DNA from: an uncultured Pelagibacteraceae bacterium
GTDB taxonomy: Bacteria; Pseudomonadota; Alphaproteobacteria; Pelagibacterales; Pelagibacteraceae
Assembly: GCA_902555065.1 (NCBI GenBank)
Contig: CACDQQ010000001.1
Span: 62,001-126,000, forward strand
Direction of reading: 5' to 3'
Length of the DNA stretch: 64,000 nucleotides
Shown here: positions 54,049 through 62,949 of the stretch, piece by piece
Layout: each line of letters opens with the position of its first letter
Numbering within the stretch: the stretch's first letter is position 1
Made by a program: the position numbers and the translations under genes
The notes under the pieces: generated by a model
Database searches by the model: none
Told to the model about the DNA's origin: nothing
What the model saw: the letters and a program-made list of their open reading frames with translations, nothing else

Positions 54049-55592
54049 TATAAAATTCTTGGTGCTATGAACACTAATAATTCATCTAGATTATCAGAAT
54101 TTTGTTTATTCTTAAAGAGGTTACCAATCACAGGCACATTACCCATACCTGGAGTTTGAGCCTTATTTTGAGTTAGTATATTTTTCTTTATTCCACCAAT
54201 AACTACAATATCACCATCTGCAACCAATAGTTTTGTCACAATTTCCATTTTATTTATTGGAGGTTCTTCAGATACAGATGATCTGTTAGGTGTATCGTTA
54301 TTAACTTTTATATTTAGTAATACATTTCCATCACCAATTATACTTGGTGTAACTTCTAATTTTAAAGCTGCTTCTTTGAATGAAGTTGAAACTGATCCAT
54401 CTGATTGGGTTTGATAAGGAATTTCTTCACCTTGGGTTACAGTTGCAAGCTGATTATCTAAAGTGAAAACCTTAGGATTTGAAATTGTTTTTCCCATTCC
54501 CATACTTTCTAATGCTGTAATCTCTGCCTTAAGTGCTAGAGATCCGGTTCTTTTTAAAATTCCAATACCGCTTGTTGTCCCGGAAATTGGAAAATTCGTA
54601 AACGAATCTGATGCTTCACCTAATGCAAAGTCTTCAAGTGCATCATTTCCACTTGTTCCACCTCCCATACCGCCTGCAATTCTTCCGCCTCTCATATACT
54701 TACCACCAAGCCTTGTGCCTAAAGCTCTTTCAAAATCTGAGTTGGCTTCGACTATAAATGCTTCAATTAAAACTTGTTTAGTTCTTATATCAATTTCTTT
54801 AATAACTTTATCTACAACGTCTAGATCTTTTTCTTTTCCTCTTACAATAATTGATCTTGTAGTCGTTTCTTCAGTAATTTGTATAGGGCTAAATCCATCC
54901 CCGCCACCTGATTGAGTAAACAACTCTTCAACTGTTTTTTTTGCTTGGGCTGGAGTTATATAATAAAGTCTGAATATCTCTGAATAAATTGGCTCAACAC
55001 TGTCTTCTAATTCAACTTTTTTCTTAACAGCAGCAGCTCGTTCAGACTTATACTGTTCTTGTGAAGTTAAAGTATCAGGAGAATGTACTCTAATTAAATT
55101 ACTTGCAACATCTACATCGGATGCAAAGTTTTTCATATCCAATAAAGCTTGAAATGCCTTATCCCATGGTACATCAATGAGTTCTGCAGAAATTGCACCC
55201 GCAACTTCATCACCTACTAATATATTAATCTCTCCAATTTTACCCATCAATTTCATTGTTTCTTTGTAATCTAAATTTTTAAACTTTAGAGTTACTCTTT
55301 GTTTAAGAAGTGGATAATCATCAGAGATAATTAAATAATTTCTTTGTGCCTCTGATGAAATTTTTTTTCTTTTCCCTAATTTTTTTGTATCACCTTCAAC
55401 TGGTTTAGGGCCCATCTCAAGTGTTTTAGCAATCTCAGATTTTCCTGAGTTTACTACTGCTTTATCTTTTATTAGTGGAACGTTGTGCTTAAATGGCTTG
55501 TCATACTTTTTCATATATTTAGAACCACAACCACTTAAAATAAGAGCAATAAATAATATTCCAAATATATTTAATATTTTTTTAATATTCAT
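54048..55592 (-). CDS. pilQ: Type IV pilus secretin (PilQ/MshL-like lipoprotein)
   Basis: A 514 aa outer-membrane secretin. It starts with a lipoprotein signal, ILSGCGSK (Cys22), unlike many PilQ proteins and like MshL. STN-like domain (about 100-165, KFKNLDYKETMKLMG), an N-domain, then the secretin core with VTQGEEIPYQTQ and GNVPVIGNLFKNKQNSDNLDELLVF. A Gly-rich loop (MGGGTSGND) precedes the barrel. It forms the pilus exit pore. Confidence 0.92.
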   Translation of the reverse strand: MNIKKILNIFGILFIALILSGCGSKYMKKYDKPFKHNVPLIKDKAVVNSGKSEIAKTLEMGPKPVEGDTKKLGKRKKISSEAQRNYLIISDDYPLLKQRVTLKFKNLDYKETMKLMGKIGEINILVGDEVAGAISAELIDVPWDKAFQALLDMKNFASDVDVASNLIRVHSPDTLTSQEQYKSERAAAVKKKVELEDSVEPIYSEIFRLYYITPAQAKKTVEELFTQSGGGDGFSPIQITEETTTRSIIVRGKEKDLDVVDKVIKEIDIRTKQVLIEAFIVEANSDFERALGTRLGGKYMRGGRIAGGMGGGTSGNDALEDFALGEASDSFTNFPISGTTSGIGILKRTGSLALKAEITALESMGMGKTISNPKVFTLDNQLATVTQGEEIPYQTQSDGSVSTSFKEAALKLEVTPSIIGDGNVLLNIKVNNDTPNRSSVSEEPPINKMEIVTKLLVADGDIVVIGGIKKNILTQNKAQTPGMGNVPVIGNLFKNKQNSDNLDELLVFIAPRIL

Positions 55593-56034
55593 TTGCCTCT
55601 CTTATTTGATTATTAAAATCAATTATGATGAATGATTTGTCTTCTTTTTTAAAAATTGCCTCATTTAAACGTAAATCAACTAGCTGTATTTTTCCTAAAT
55701 ATTGACCAAGAGTAATTGTCATTACCTCTCCTGCAGTATTTACAAGAGATATGTAACTATAATCTTTTCCAGAAATTAATCCCACTAATTTAAAATTATA
55801 TAAACTCAACTCATTGTCCTGTTCATCTTCTGGGATATTACTTGACATGCTGTTGTTTCCTTCATTTCCTGCAAATGGATCATTTAGTGGAACTTCATCT
55901 TCATCCTCAATTTCTTTTGCAATTTCTTCAACTTTATTTAATACCTCTTCTTTTTGAGTTTCGTGATTATCAGAATAACTAAATCCAGAAAAAGTTAAAA
56001 AAACCATGAATATTAAAATTCTAAAAAAACTCAT
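55582..56034 (-). CDS. pilP: Type IV pilus assembly protein PilP-like
   Basis: A 150 aa secreted protein with signal peptide ending near SGFSYS. A charged linker (about 25-80) carries NDPFAG, a DPF motif typical of PilP. The C-terminal domain (about 80-150) LVGLISGKDYSYISLVNTAG and LGQYLGKIQLVDLRL matches the PilP fold. It links PilNO to the secretin. No lipobox Cys is visible, which differs from many PilP proteins. It overlaps pilQ by 11 bp and pilO by 14 bp. Confidence 0.82.
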   Translation of the reverse strand: MSFFRILIFMVFLTFSGFSYSDNHETQKEEVLNKVEEIAKEIEDEDEVPLNDPFAGNEGNNSMSSNIPEDEQDNELSLYNFKLVGLISGKDYSYISLVNTAGEVMTITLGQYLGKIQLVDLRLNEAIFKKEDKSFIIIDFNNQIREANEY

Positions 56035-56659
56035 TAGGCAAACCTACTATTGTTAATTCTCCACTTGCTATAATCGCTCCAGTTGAATCGTTTTGTACTA
56101 TACTTATTGTCTCCTTGTCAAAGTTTAACATTTTTCTTTGCTTAGATACTGCTCTTTTAAACTTTATGTATCCTAAAAAATTTCCTTTGATTTCATAGTC
56201 AACAGGTATTTCATAATGAGAAATCATTGATTGTTTTAAATTTTCTTTTTTTTGATTTGCATTTCCTGGTTTTAAAATTGGCTTAGGCTCTTTTTTTTCA
56301 ATTTTAGAAATAACTAAACCATTCACTGCAGCATGTTTACTAAGACTTTCATATAAACCTTCAACTTCAGCCTTAGAATGAAAAAGTGTTGTGGTTTTTT
56401 CAAATTGAGGTTTGTTTTTTTTAATAACTTTTTTTAAAGTTATGATATTATTTTCTAACTCAACAATTTCATTTTCCTTTGTAATTTTATCGTTATATAT
56501 TTCCTTACGTTCCTTCACCATAGGATTTAAAACTGCATAATATATAATTAGAAAAATTAATATTGCTCCAAAACCTGAGCCAAACTTAATTAATGTTTTT
56601 TTATCAATCGTTGCAAATTTAGCTTTTAGATCATCCATAGTAATATTTTTAAGATCCAT
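56021..56659 (-). CDS. pilO: Type IV pilus assembly protein PilO-like
   Basis: A 212 aa bitopic protein: a short cytosolic N terminus, one TM helix (GSGFGAILIFLIIYYAVL), a coiled-coil (about 60-95) and a periplasmic ferredoxin-like domain. The track start (MCIGGRI) adds seven codons; the ATG at 56659 overlaps the pilMN stop as TAATG, so I use that. PilO pairs with PilN in the inner-membrane alignment complex. Confidence 0.85.
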   Translation of the reverse strand: MDLKNITMDDLKAKFATIDKKTLIKFGSGFGAILIFLIIYYAVLNPMVKERKEIYNDKITKENEIVELENNIITLKKVIKKNKPQFEKTTTLFHSKAEVEGLYESLSKHAAVNGLVISKIEKKEPKPILKPGNANQKKENLKQSMISHYEIPVDYEIKGNFLGYIKFKRAVSKQRKMLNFDKETISIVQNDSTGAIIASGELTIVGLPNEFF

Positions 56660-58371
56660 TATGCGGCCTCCAATACACACGCTATCACAAATCCTTTTTG
56701 AAGCTGTGTTGTATTTTGATCGGGTAAAGTCATACTTGCTAAAGAGGCTTGTGATATTAATTTCTTATTATTAAGGTTGCTTATCAATTTCAATATATCT
56801 TGATCACTAGATGCCATACCTTCGATTATAACTAGATCTGATCCATTATACTCTATTGAATTAAACTTTACTCTTTTCGGAACTGCTGAAGCTATCTGCG
56901 CAAGAACCCTAAAGCTTACGGTTTTATTTGATTTAATTGAATTACTTAATTTCAAAGATTTATCCATCATTTTCTTCTCTTTAAGAATCTTATCTCTTAA
57001 AGCAGTTCTTTCGCTATGAGTTTGAACTACCTGCTCATATCCATCAATTTTTTTATTCAGATCTGTTATTTGCCAAAATGATAAACCAAATAATATTACA
57101 TAAATTGCTGCTACTATTCCTACAACACCTTTAAACGCAAAATTTGAAAATGCTTTCGCTTTTTTTTGAGCTATCATATTATCTCTATTAGGTAATAAGT
57201 TTATATTCTTAACTGCAGTTACAAATTTATAGTATCCAAACACGTCTAACTTTCTAAATGCCAAACCCATAACTGTTGAGAGATAAGATGGATTACTAAA
57301 TTTTACATCATTTTCTATTTGAGCAGGAATTTTAATACCATCAAAAGGATTAAAAAGGTTATAACCAGTATTAACCATATTTTTTCTAAAGCTAGCTAAG
57401 TAATCCTCTACATTAGATAAATTAGAGGTAACTTTTAAATTTCTAATTCTTTTTTCATATTTGGTTTCAAAATCTTGGACGGCTTGTTTTACCTGTGTCA
57501 TATATCTTCTGACCAAAGCATCCATCTCATCTTGATTATTACTTTCTTGAAGAGTTTTACGATCTTGTGATCTTATAAATATGTCTGTAATAATCGGATT
57601 ATTATCGTAAAGTATCATTACGTAGTTCTCATCTAAACCAAATTCCAAAACTGCTGTTAAATTAGAGTCTTCAATAGAGCCTGCTATTTGATTTATTTGA
57701 TCGACCGCTGACTTTAATGCAAAACATTTTACATCGATTATAACTGCATTAAGTCCTCCCTTTTTTATTATAGCTGTATAACTATTGATGTCAGAAAGTT
57801 TTGATGCAACGAATAATATATCCATTGTATTACCTTTTTCATCTTTGTTTATAACTTGATGGAAAATTGAATAATCATTTAAATTATCAGTCAGTTGAAC
57901 CAAATTTTCCCACAAAGAATCTGTATCAATTGCTTTTTTAAGCTCTTCATCTGTCATTAATGGTGCAGTCACAACTCTTATAATTGCGCTAGTAACTGGA
58001 ATTGCAATTGCTGCATTAGTAGTATTTATTTTTGATTTTTGGATTGCTAACTTTAATTCTTCTGCAATCTTGTCTTGATTTTCCAAAACTGTTCCATTTT
58101 CATCAATGCCTTCGAACTTATGGACATAAAATTTGTCTAAAACCCATTGATTGGCTTTATTACTTGAAACCTGCGCAAGTCTTATTTCTGATGTTGTAAG
58201 CTCAACGCCTAAAATTTCCTCACCTTTAATTGAAGATTTTCCTAATCTATTTTTTAATAATTTACTAAAAAAGTTCTCTTTTTTTGGTTTATCTGCCTTT
58301 GGGACTGCTGCAGCTTCTCCATCTTTACTTTTTTTATTAAATAATTTTAAGTTTGAAAATGGATTTTTCAT
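56659..58371 (-). CDS. PilM-PilN fusion protein
   Basis: A 570 aa single ORF. The first about 370 residues are PilM, an actin-fold cytosolic protein (ILGVELTTSEIRLAQVSS; TNAAIAIPVTSAIIRVVTAP; AVLEFGLDENYVMILY). Residues about 385-570 are PilN: the motif NINLLPNRDN, one TM helix (GVVGIVAAIYVILFGLSFW), a coiled-coil and a periplasmic domain. In most species PilM binds the N-terminal INLLP peptide of a separate PilN; here the two are covalent. The N terminus has a basic, disordered leader (residues 1-45). Confidence 0.88.
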   Translation of the reverse strand: MKNPFSNLKLFNKKSKDGEAAAVPKADKPKKENFFSKLLKNRLGKSSIKGEEILGVELTTSEIRLAQVSSNKANQWVLDKFYVHKFEGIDENGTVLENQDKIAEELKLAIQKSKINTTNAAIAIPVTSAIIRVVTAPLMTDEELKKAIDTDSLWENLVQLTDNLNDYSIFHQVINKDEKGNTMDILFVASKLSDINSYTAIIKKGGLNAVIIDVKCFALKSAVDQINQIAGSIEDSNLTAVLEFGLDENYVMILYDNNPIITDIFIRSQDRKTLQESNNQDEMDALVRRYMTQVKQAVQDFETKYEKRIRNLKVTSNLSNVEDYLASFRKNMVNTGYNLFNPFDGIKIPAQIENDVKFSNPSYLSTVMGLAFRKLDVFGYYKFVTAVKNINLLPNRDNMIAQKKAKAFSNFAFKGVVGIVAAIYVILFGLSFWQITDLNKKIDGYEQVVQTHSERTALRDKILKEKKMMDKSLKLSNSIKSNKTVSFRVLAQIASAVPKRVKFNSIEYNGSDLVIIEGMASSDQDILKLISNLNNKKLISQASLASMTLPDQNTTQLQKGFVIACVLEAA

Positions 58372-58493
58372 AATTTTAATATTTAAATTTTAACTATATA
58401 CTCAACTTTTACTAGAATAAAAATAGTGTTATACAACATATACTTATTAAAAATTAAGTCTTAAATAACGAATTTTTATAGTAACAATATAAA

Positions 58494-59510
58494 ATGTTTG
58501 AAAAATTAGAACAACTAGCAAAAGATAACAAAAAAATTTCAGATTTTCATATTAGATCTGGGTCTCCTCTGGCATATAGACAAACAGGTGAAATTATTAA
58601 AGTTGAAGATGTAATGGTAACAGCTCAAGACCTCAAAGATTTACTATCAATGAACTGTAATGAACACGAACTTGAAAAATTTACAAAAACACATGAATTA
58701 GATACATCGGTAACATTAAGTGGATTAAGATTCAGAGCTAACTTTTACAAAACAATAAAAGGTCCAGCTTGTGTATGTCGAAGAGTAGAGAGCAAAATTC
58801 CTGACATGGACCAATTCAGTTTACCCCAAGCACTTTATGATATAGTTGATTTCCATAAGGGTTTAGTTTTAGTAACTGGACCAACTGGATCTGGGAAATC
58901 AACAACACTTGCTGCAATTGTAAATGAGATTAATAAAACTAGAAATGCAAATATAATAACAGTTGAGGATCCTGTAGAATTTATTCATACAGATAATAAA
59001 AGTATAATCTCACATAGAGAAGTTGGAAAACAAACTGAAACATTTGCTGCTGCATTAAAAGCGGCATTAAGAGAGGATCCTGATGTTATTTTAGTTGGAG
59101 AGATGAGAGATCTAGAAACAATAAGTTTAGCTTTAACTGCTGCAGAAACAGGGCATTTAGTTTTTGGTACGTTGCATACAAGTGGAGCGCCAAGTACGAT
59201 TAATAGAATAATAGATGTTTTTCCTCCAGAGCAGCAAGAACAAATCAGAGCACAAATTTCTACATCACTGAAAATGGTTGTGACGCAAAGGTTATTAAAA
59301 ACAAGAGATGGTGCTGGCAGAGTTGGTGCATTTGAAATAATGAAGTGTACTGCTCCAATACAAAATTTAATTAGAGAAGCAAAAATTCATCAAATACCAA
59401 GTATAATGCAAACTGCAGTCAGAGATGGAATGATAACAATGGATAAATCTCTTGAAGAATTAGTAAAATCAGGAAAGATAGACCCAGGTGCAGCAAGATC
59501 AGAACATTAA
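58494..59510 (+). CDS. pilT: Type IV pilus retraction ATPase PilT
   Basis: A 338 aa AAA-type motor. SDFHIRSGSPLAYRQTGEI is the PilT N-domain, Walker A is VTGPTGSGKSTTLAA, the Asp box is VEDPVEFIH, Walker B is DPDVILVGEMRDLET, and the His box is GHLVFGTLHTSGAP. It lacks the zinc Cys of PilB. It powers retraction. Divergent from the pilMN gene across 122 bp. The end overlaps the start of a pseudopilin gene. Confidence 0.93.
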   Translation: MFEKLEQLAKDNKKISDFHIRSGSPLAYRQTGEIIKVEDVMVTAQDLKDLLSMNCNEHELEKFTKTHELDTSVTLSGLRFRANFYKTIKGPACVCRRVESKIPDMDQFSLPQALYDIVDFHKGLVLVTGPTGSGKSTTLAAIVNEINKTRNANIITVEDPVEFIHTDNKSIISHREVGKQTETFAAALKAALREDPDVILVGEMRDLETISLALTAAETGHLVFGTLHTSGAPSTINRIIDVFPPEQQEQIRAQISTSLKMVVTQRLLKTRDGAGRVGAFEIMKCTAPIQNLIREAKIHQIPSIMQTAVRDGMITMDKSLEELVKSGKIDPGAARSEH

Positions 59511-60180
59511 AGGTTTTACACTTTTAGAAATCCTAGTAGTCGTTGCCATTATAGCAATAGTATCAGCAGCAGGATATCCATCATTTTCAAAATGGAGTAA
59601 AGATAGAGCAGTAAGAAATGCTGCAGACAAAGTTACCACTATGTTAAGAAATGTTAATTCAAACGTTCAAAGAGGTAGTTATGCTTATGTACAAGTTGCA
59701 ATTTATACTCACAATTTAAGTGGTGGTCCTAAAGTAGATTTTATAACAAGAGGACTAAGTACACGTGGTTACACAAACTTAGTTAAACAAAGAAACTCTG
59801 GAGCTATTTCAGAAATACATTGTTCGGTTAATTCAAATGATTGGCAAAATAACGGAAATAAGGAAATTAATTTTCATGAGAAATTGGAGGTAGGTATACA
59901 TTTCTCTGGCTCTGGCTCAGTTTGTTTTTCAAAAAATGCTGCCCATTACAGATTGGGGGGAAAATTATATAACCAACCTAATATTAAAGTAGATACAATT
60001 ACATCAAGTAGATATATTATTATATGTAATAGAGGTAATGCGAAGAGAAATAGTAATAAATGTCCAACATCTAAACAAAATGGATTGGAGGCTCCAGCTT
60101 ATCTAATAGAATGGACAAGATTTGGACAAATAACAAGATATAGATTAAATGAAAAAGCAAATGCGTGGACTAGATTATAA
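59488..60180 (+). CDS. GspH/FimT-type pseudopilin
   Basis: A 230 aa minor pilin. GTG start (59488), 23 bp inside the pilT end, giving a short leader NIKG|FTLLEILVVVAIIAIVSA with Glu5. The remainder is a GspH/FimT-like globular domain with two Cys pairs. An initiation complex component for pilus assembly is likely. The GTG start is not certain, but no ATG lies before the prepilin motif. Confidence 0.82.
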   Translation: MQQDQNIKGFTLLEILVVVAIIAIVSAAGYPSFSKWSKDRAVRNAADKVTTMLRNVNSNVQRGSYAYVQVAIYTHNLSGGPKVDFITRGLSTRGYTNLVKQRNSGAISEIHCSVNSNDWQNNGNKEINFHEKLEVGIHFSGSGSVCFSKNAAHYRLGGKLYNQPNIKVDTITSSRYIIICNRGNAKRNSNKCPTSKQNGLEAPAYLIEWTRFGQITRYRLNEKANAWTRL

Positions 60181-60850
60181 AAGAAAGTTTGAGAAAGGAA
60201 TTACACTAATTGAGGCACTAGTTGCAACAGTTATAGTGGGGATAGGATTTGTATCAGTTTTTCAAATGGTTCAATATTCTGTTCAATCAATTGGGGTTTC
60301 CAGCGAAAGAACAAAGGCAAATTTGCTAATTACTATGGTTGCAGAGGATTTTATCTCAGTTAAAAATTCAGACTCTAAAGTTAAAGGCATAAACTTTAAA
60401 GATGCTTTTGTAAAAGAGCAAATTACAAAAAACCAGAGTTTATTTGATATTACAAAATGTTTACCCGGTTCAGGCACGTCTAAAGGTAAAAATGCAGAAG
60501 AAAATAAAATATTTAAATGGACGAAAAGATTTTCAGATAGAAGATTAAAATGTGCCACTAAAAATGACCAAACAGATGATACCAATGATACAAAAAAACT
60601 AGAAGTATTTACTTATTGTAGTAATCAAGTAGCGTCGAAAACCAATCTTTCAAACAAATCAAGGCCCTGTATGTACACTAATAATACTCGATACAGTTCA
60701 ACACCTAGTGGTAGAAAAGAGAGATTTTACGATGAGAGATATTTTGCAAGAATGGAAGTGGGCGTAACTTCTGGAAAAATGAAAACTGACAACAAAGGCA
60801 ACAAAGAACCAACTTCAAAAAAAAAATATATTTATTTTCAATTAGATTAG
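60149..60850 (+). CDS. pilV: PilV-like pseudopilin
   Basis: A 233 aa minor pilin. After a basic leader the cleavage motif is KG|ITLIEALVATVIVGIGFVSVF (Glu5). The start may be the ATG at 60149 or the one at 60161, both inside the previous gene. The globular domain is charged and has four Cys. It is a minor component in the pilV-pilW-pilX order seen in many pilus loci. Confidence 0.8.
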   Translation: MKKQMRGLDYKRKFEKGITLIEALVATVIVGIGFVSVFQMVQYSVQSIGVSSERTKANLLITMVAEDFISVKNSDSKVKGINFKDAFVKEQITKNQSLFDITKCLPGSGTSKGKNAEENKIFKWTKRFSDRRLKCATKNDQTDDTNDTKKLEVFTYCSNQVASKTNLSNKSRPCMYTNNTRYSSTPSGRKERFYDERYFARMEVGVTSGKMKTDNKGNKEPTSKKKYIYFQLD

Positions 60851-61687
60851 ATGAAGAAACTGAAAAATAACACAGGTGTAACTTTAGTTGAAATATTAAT
60901 TGGAATAATAATATCAACAGTCATGATGGGGGCAATGTATACATCCTATAACGCTGTAAGTGGATCTTATTCTCAAGTTTCAGATAGAGCAAAGATTTCA
61001 AATCAAGGAAGAGATTTAGTTGGAATGATCGTAAGAGATATTAGAAACGCAGGTTTTAGATATTTTGGTGATAATATTCCAGTGACTAGTGCACATTCAC
61101 CTATAATTATAACTAAAGCAAAAAATTTTAATAGTGAGTGCGATACTCTTGTAGTCGTTTATGGAGGTGGAAAATATGTTTCTGGTAAATATCAATATGC
61201 AAAATACAGAGTTAAGTATCATTGTGAACCCTCTAAGATAAGAGATAAAAATTCACCAAAATTACCCAGTGGGCAATATCCATTGTTAAAGGGATTTGGA
61301 GTTTATAAAACTAAAGAGATTTGGGATAAGAATGCAAATAAATGGAACACTAATGCAGATTCTGATGCTTACGATGAAACTTTTGAAAAACAATTAGTGG
61401 CAGATTATATCGAGGACATGGTATTTATTCCGATTGATGAAAATGGTTTTGCACTAGATCCCCCGCCGTCACCTACATTTCAAAAAGAAAAATTATATAA
61501 AATCAAAACAGTTGATGTTGCAATAACTGTAAGATCAACGAAACCGTTTTATCAAAGGGCTGCCGAAAGATATAAACAAGCAATTAGTAATGTTCAAAGA
61601 ACATCAAAGTACAAAGGTAATCCAGACAGATTTTTTAGAGATCTGATCACTGTAACAGCACACGCCAGAAATCTAGGTTTACAATGA
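60851..61687 (+). CDS. pilW: PilW-like pseudopilin
   Basis: A 278 aa minor pilin. Leader MKKLKNNTG|VTLVEILIGIIISTVMMG carries Glu5. RAKISNQGRDLVGMIVRDIR and NAGFRYFG are the PilW region. It starts immediately after the PilV stop and overlaps PilX by 4 bp. Confidence 0.85.
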   Translation: MKKLKNNTGVTLVEILIGIIISTVMMGAMYTSYNAVSGSYSQVSDRAKISNQGRDLVGMIVRDIRNAGFRYFGDNIPVTSAHSPIIITKAKNFNSECDTLVVVYGGGKYVSGKYQYAKYRVKYHCEPSKIRDKNSPKLPSGQYPLLKGFGVYKTKEIWDKNANKWNTNADSDAYDETFEKQLVADYIEDMVFIPIDENGFALDPPPSPTFQKEKLYKIKTVDVAITVRSTKPFYQRAAERYKQAISNVQRTSKYKGNPDRFFRDLITVTAHARNLGLQ

Positions 61688-62361
61688 GAAATAATAAAGA
61701 AAAAGGATTTGCTTTAATATTATCTATAGTCCTGATGTTAGCGATGTCATTAATGGGTGGTGGTTTAATTATAATAGCTTCAGGAGACCATTCTTCAAAT
61801 AATAGCTCGGAGGACTATCAACAAACTTTCTATGTTGCTGAAACTGCATTGTTAGAAGGAGAAAGATATCTATTAAATAAATTTCTTGGTCCTTGGGACT
61901 CTAGCAAACATGAAAGGGATAAGACAAAAAGAGCACTGCCAGATGACACTATAAAATTTAAAGGTAAAATGGAAAAAATTAATTACAACAAAGCATTTAA
62001 AGATTTTTATGAGACGGATAATATTTGTTTTCAAAGTTTTTCAGATATTAACACAAATGAAATTAATGTTGTCATAGCGGATAGTTACAATTTTGGAAAA
62101 ATGCTTGCAGATGGATTTAAAAATAAAAAAAAAGAATATTTCGATGAAGCTGAAGATTTACAGAAATATTATTTTGATTATTTTATAACAAAAATTGGTG
62201 CCGCACCTTTTAGAGGATCTGGTGGGAGTGTAAAAAAAGGCGCTAATAACCTTGGAAATGATGGTATGGCATATAGAGTTCACGGCTGTGGAATTAGAGG
62301 TGTAGGTAATGCTGACCCGATTGTAATTGGTTTAGAAAGCGTGGTTGTTTTACCGAAATAA
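61684..62361 (+). CDS. pilX: PilX-like pseudopilin
   Basis: A 225 aa protein with MRNNKEKG|FALILSIVLMLAMSLMGGG, a PilX-type leader lacking Glu5, as common in PilX/GspK. SEDYQQTFYVAETALLEGERY is the conserved helical part. ATGA overlap with pilW. It is the last of the four minor pilins before the two secreted proteins. Confidence 0.82.
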   Translation: MRNNKEKGFALILSIVLMLAMSLMGGGLIIIASGDHSSNNSSEDYQQTFYVAETALLEGERYLLNKFLGPWDSSKHERDKTKRALPDDTIKFKGKMEKINYNKAFKDFYETDNICFQSFSDINTNEINVVIADSYNFGKMLADGFKNKKKEYFDEAEDLQKYYFDYFITKIGAAPFRGSGGSVKKGANNLGNDGMAYRVHGCGIRGVGNADPIVIGLESVVVLPK

Positions 62362-62409
62362 TTATGTCAGATTACACTCTTTATTATATAATATAATAAA
62401 TTAGTTTTT

Positions 62410-62949
62410 ATGAAGATAATAATTAAATCCATATTAATTTTCTCATTATCAATTGTTTATTCTTATTCTGCATGTGATTTCAAAGCTAAACTTGGAACAA
62501 AAAAGACAGTTTTTGAGAAATTAGAGATAACAGGTCCACCGCTTCCATCAGAATATGAAAATTTCTATATTTATGGTGTCTTAGCTGAAGATGTTTGTCC
62601 AAGCGAAAACTTAGAAGATGTTGCAATAGAATATAAATTTATAAATGATGAACTGATAGCGATAAACCTAATTGCTTTAAATGATTATACAAATCAAGTT
62701 TCTGAAAAATTAACTTTAATGAATTACGTAAAAAGAAATTATGGTGATTTTGATACCTCGAATAATCCAAAATCTTATATTGGTTTTGAAGTAATTGAGA
62801 AAGTTAATGAATTCATAATTTATCAAAGATTACTTAACGATGATGCTACAATTGATGAACAAGTATATATTTCAAATCCTGAACAAGATAATAAATTCAT
62901 GGAGTATGTGAAAAATCTTGAGGAACAACAGCTTAAGGAAGAGCAATGA
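62410..62949 (+). CDS. Secreted protein of unknown function in the pilus locus
   Basis: A 179 aa protein with signal peptide (MKIIIKSILIFSLSIVYSYS|A). Two Cys (ACDF and DVCPS) may pair. The C-terminal helix is strongly acidic and Gln-rich. No family is recognised. It ends with an ATGA overlap on the PilY1/VWA-like gene, so the two are made together, and a chaperone-like or pilus-tip role is a guess from context. Confidence 0.65.
   Translation: MKIIIKSILIFSLSIVYSYSACDFKAKLGTKKTVFEKLEITGPPLPSEYENFYIYGVLAEDVCPSENLEDVAIEYKFINDELIAINLIALNDYTNQVSEKLTLMNYVKRNYGDFDTSNNPKSYIGFEVIEKVNEFIIYQRLLNDDATIDEQVYISNPEQDNKFMEYVKNLEEQQLKEEQ

Noticed and set aside
54463-54915. 150 aa plus-strand ORF
   Set aside because: Antisense to the secretin gene; no start context or recognisable motif.
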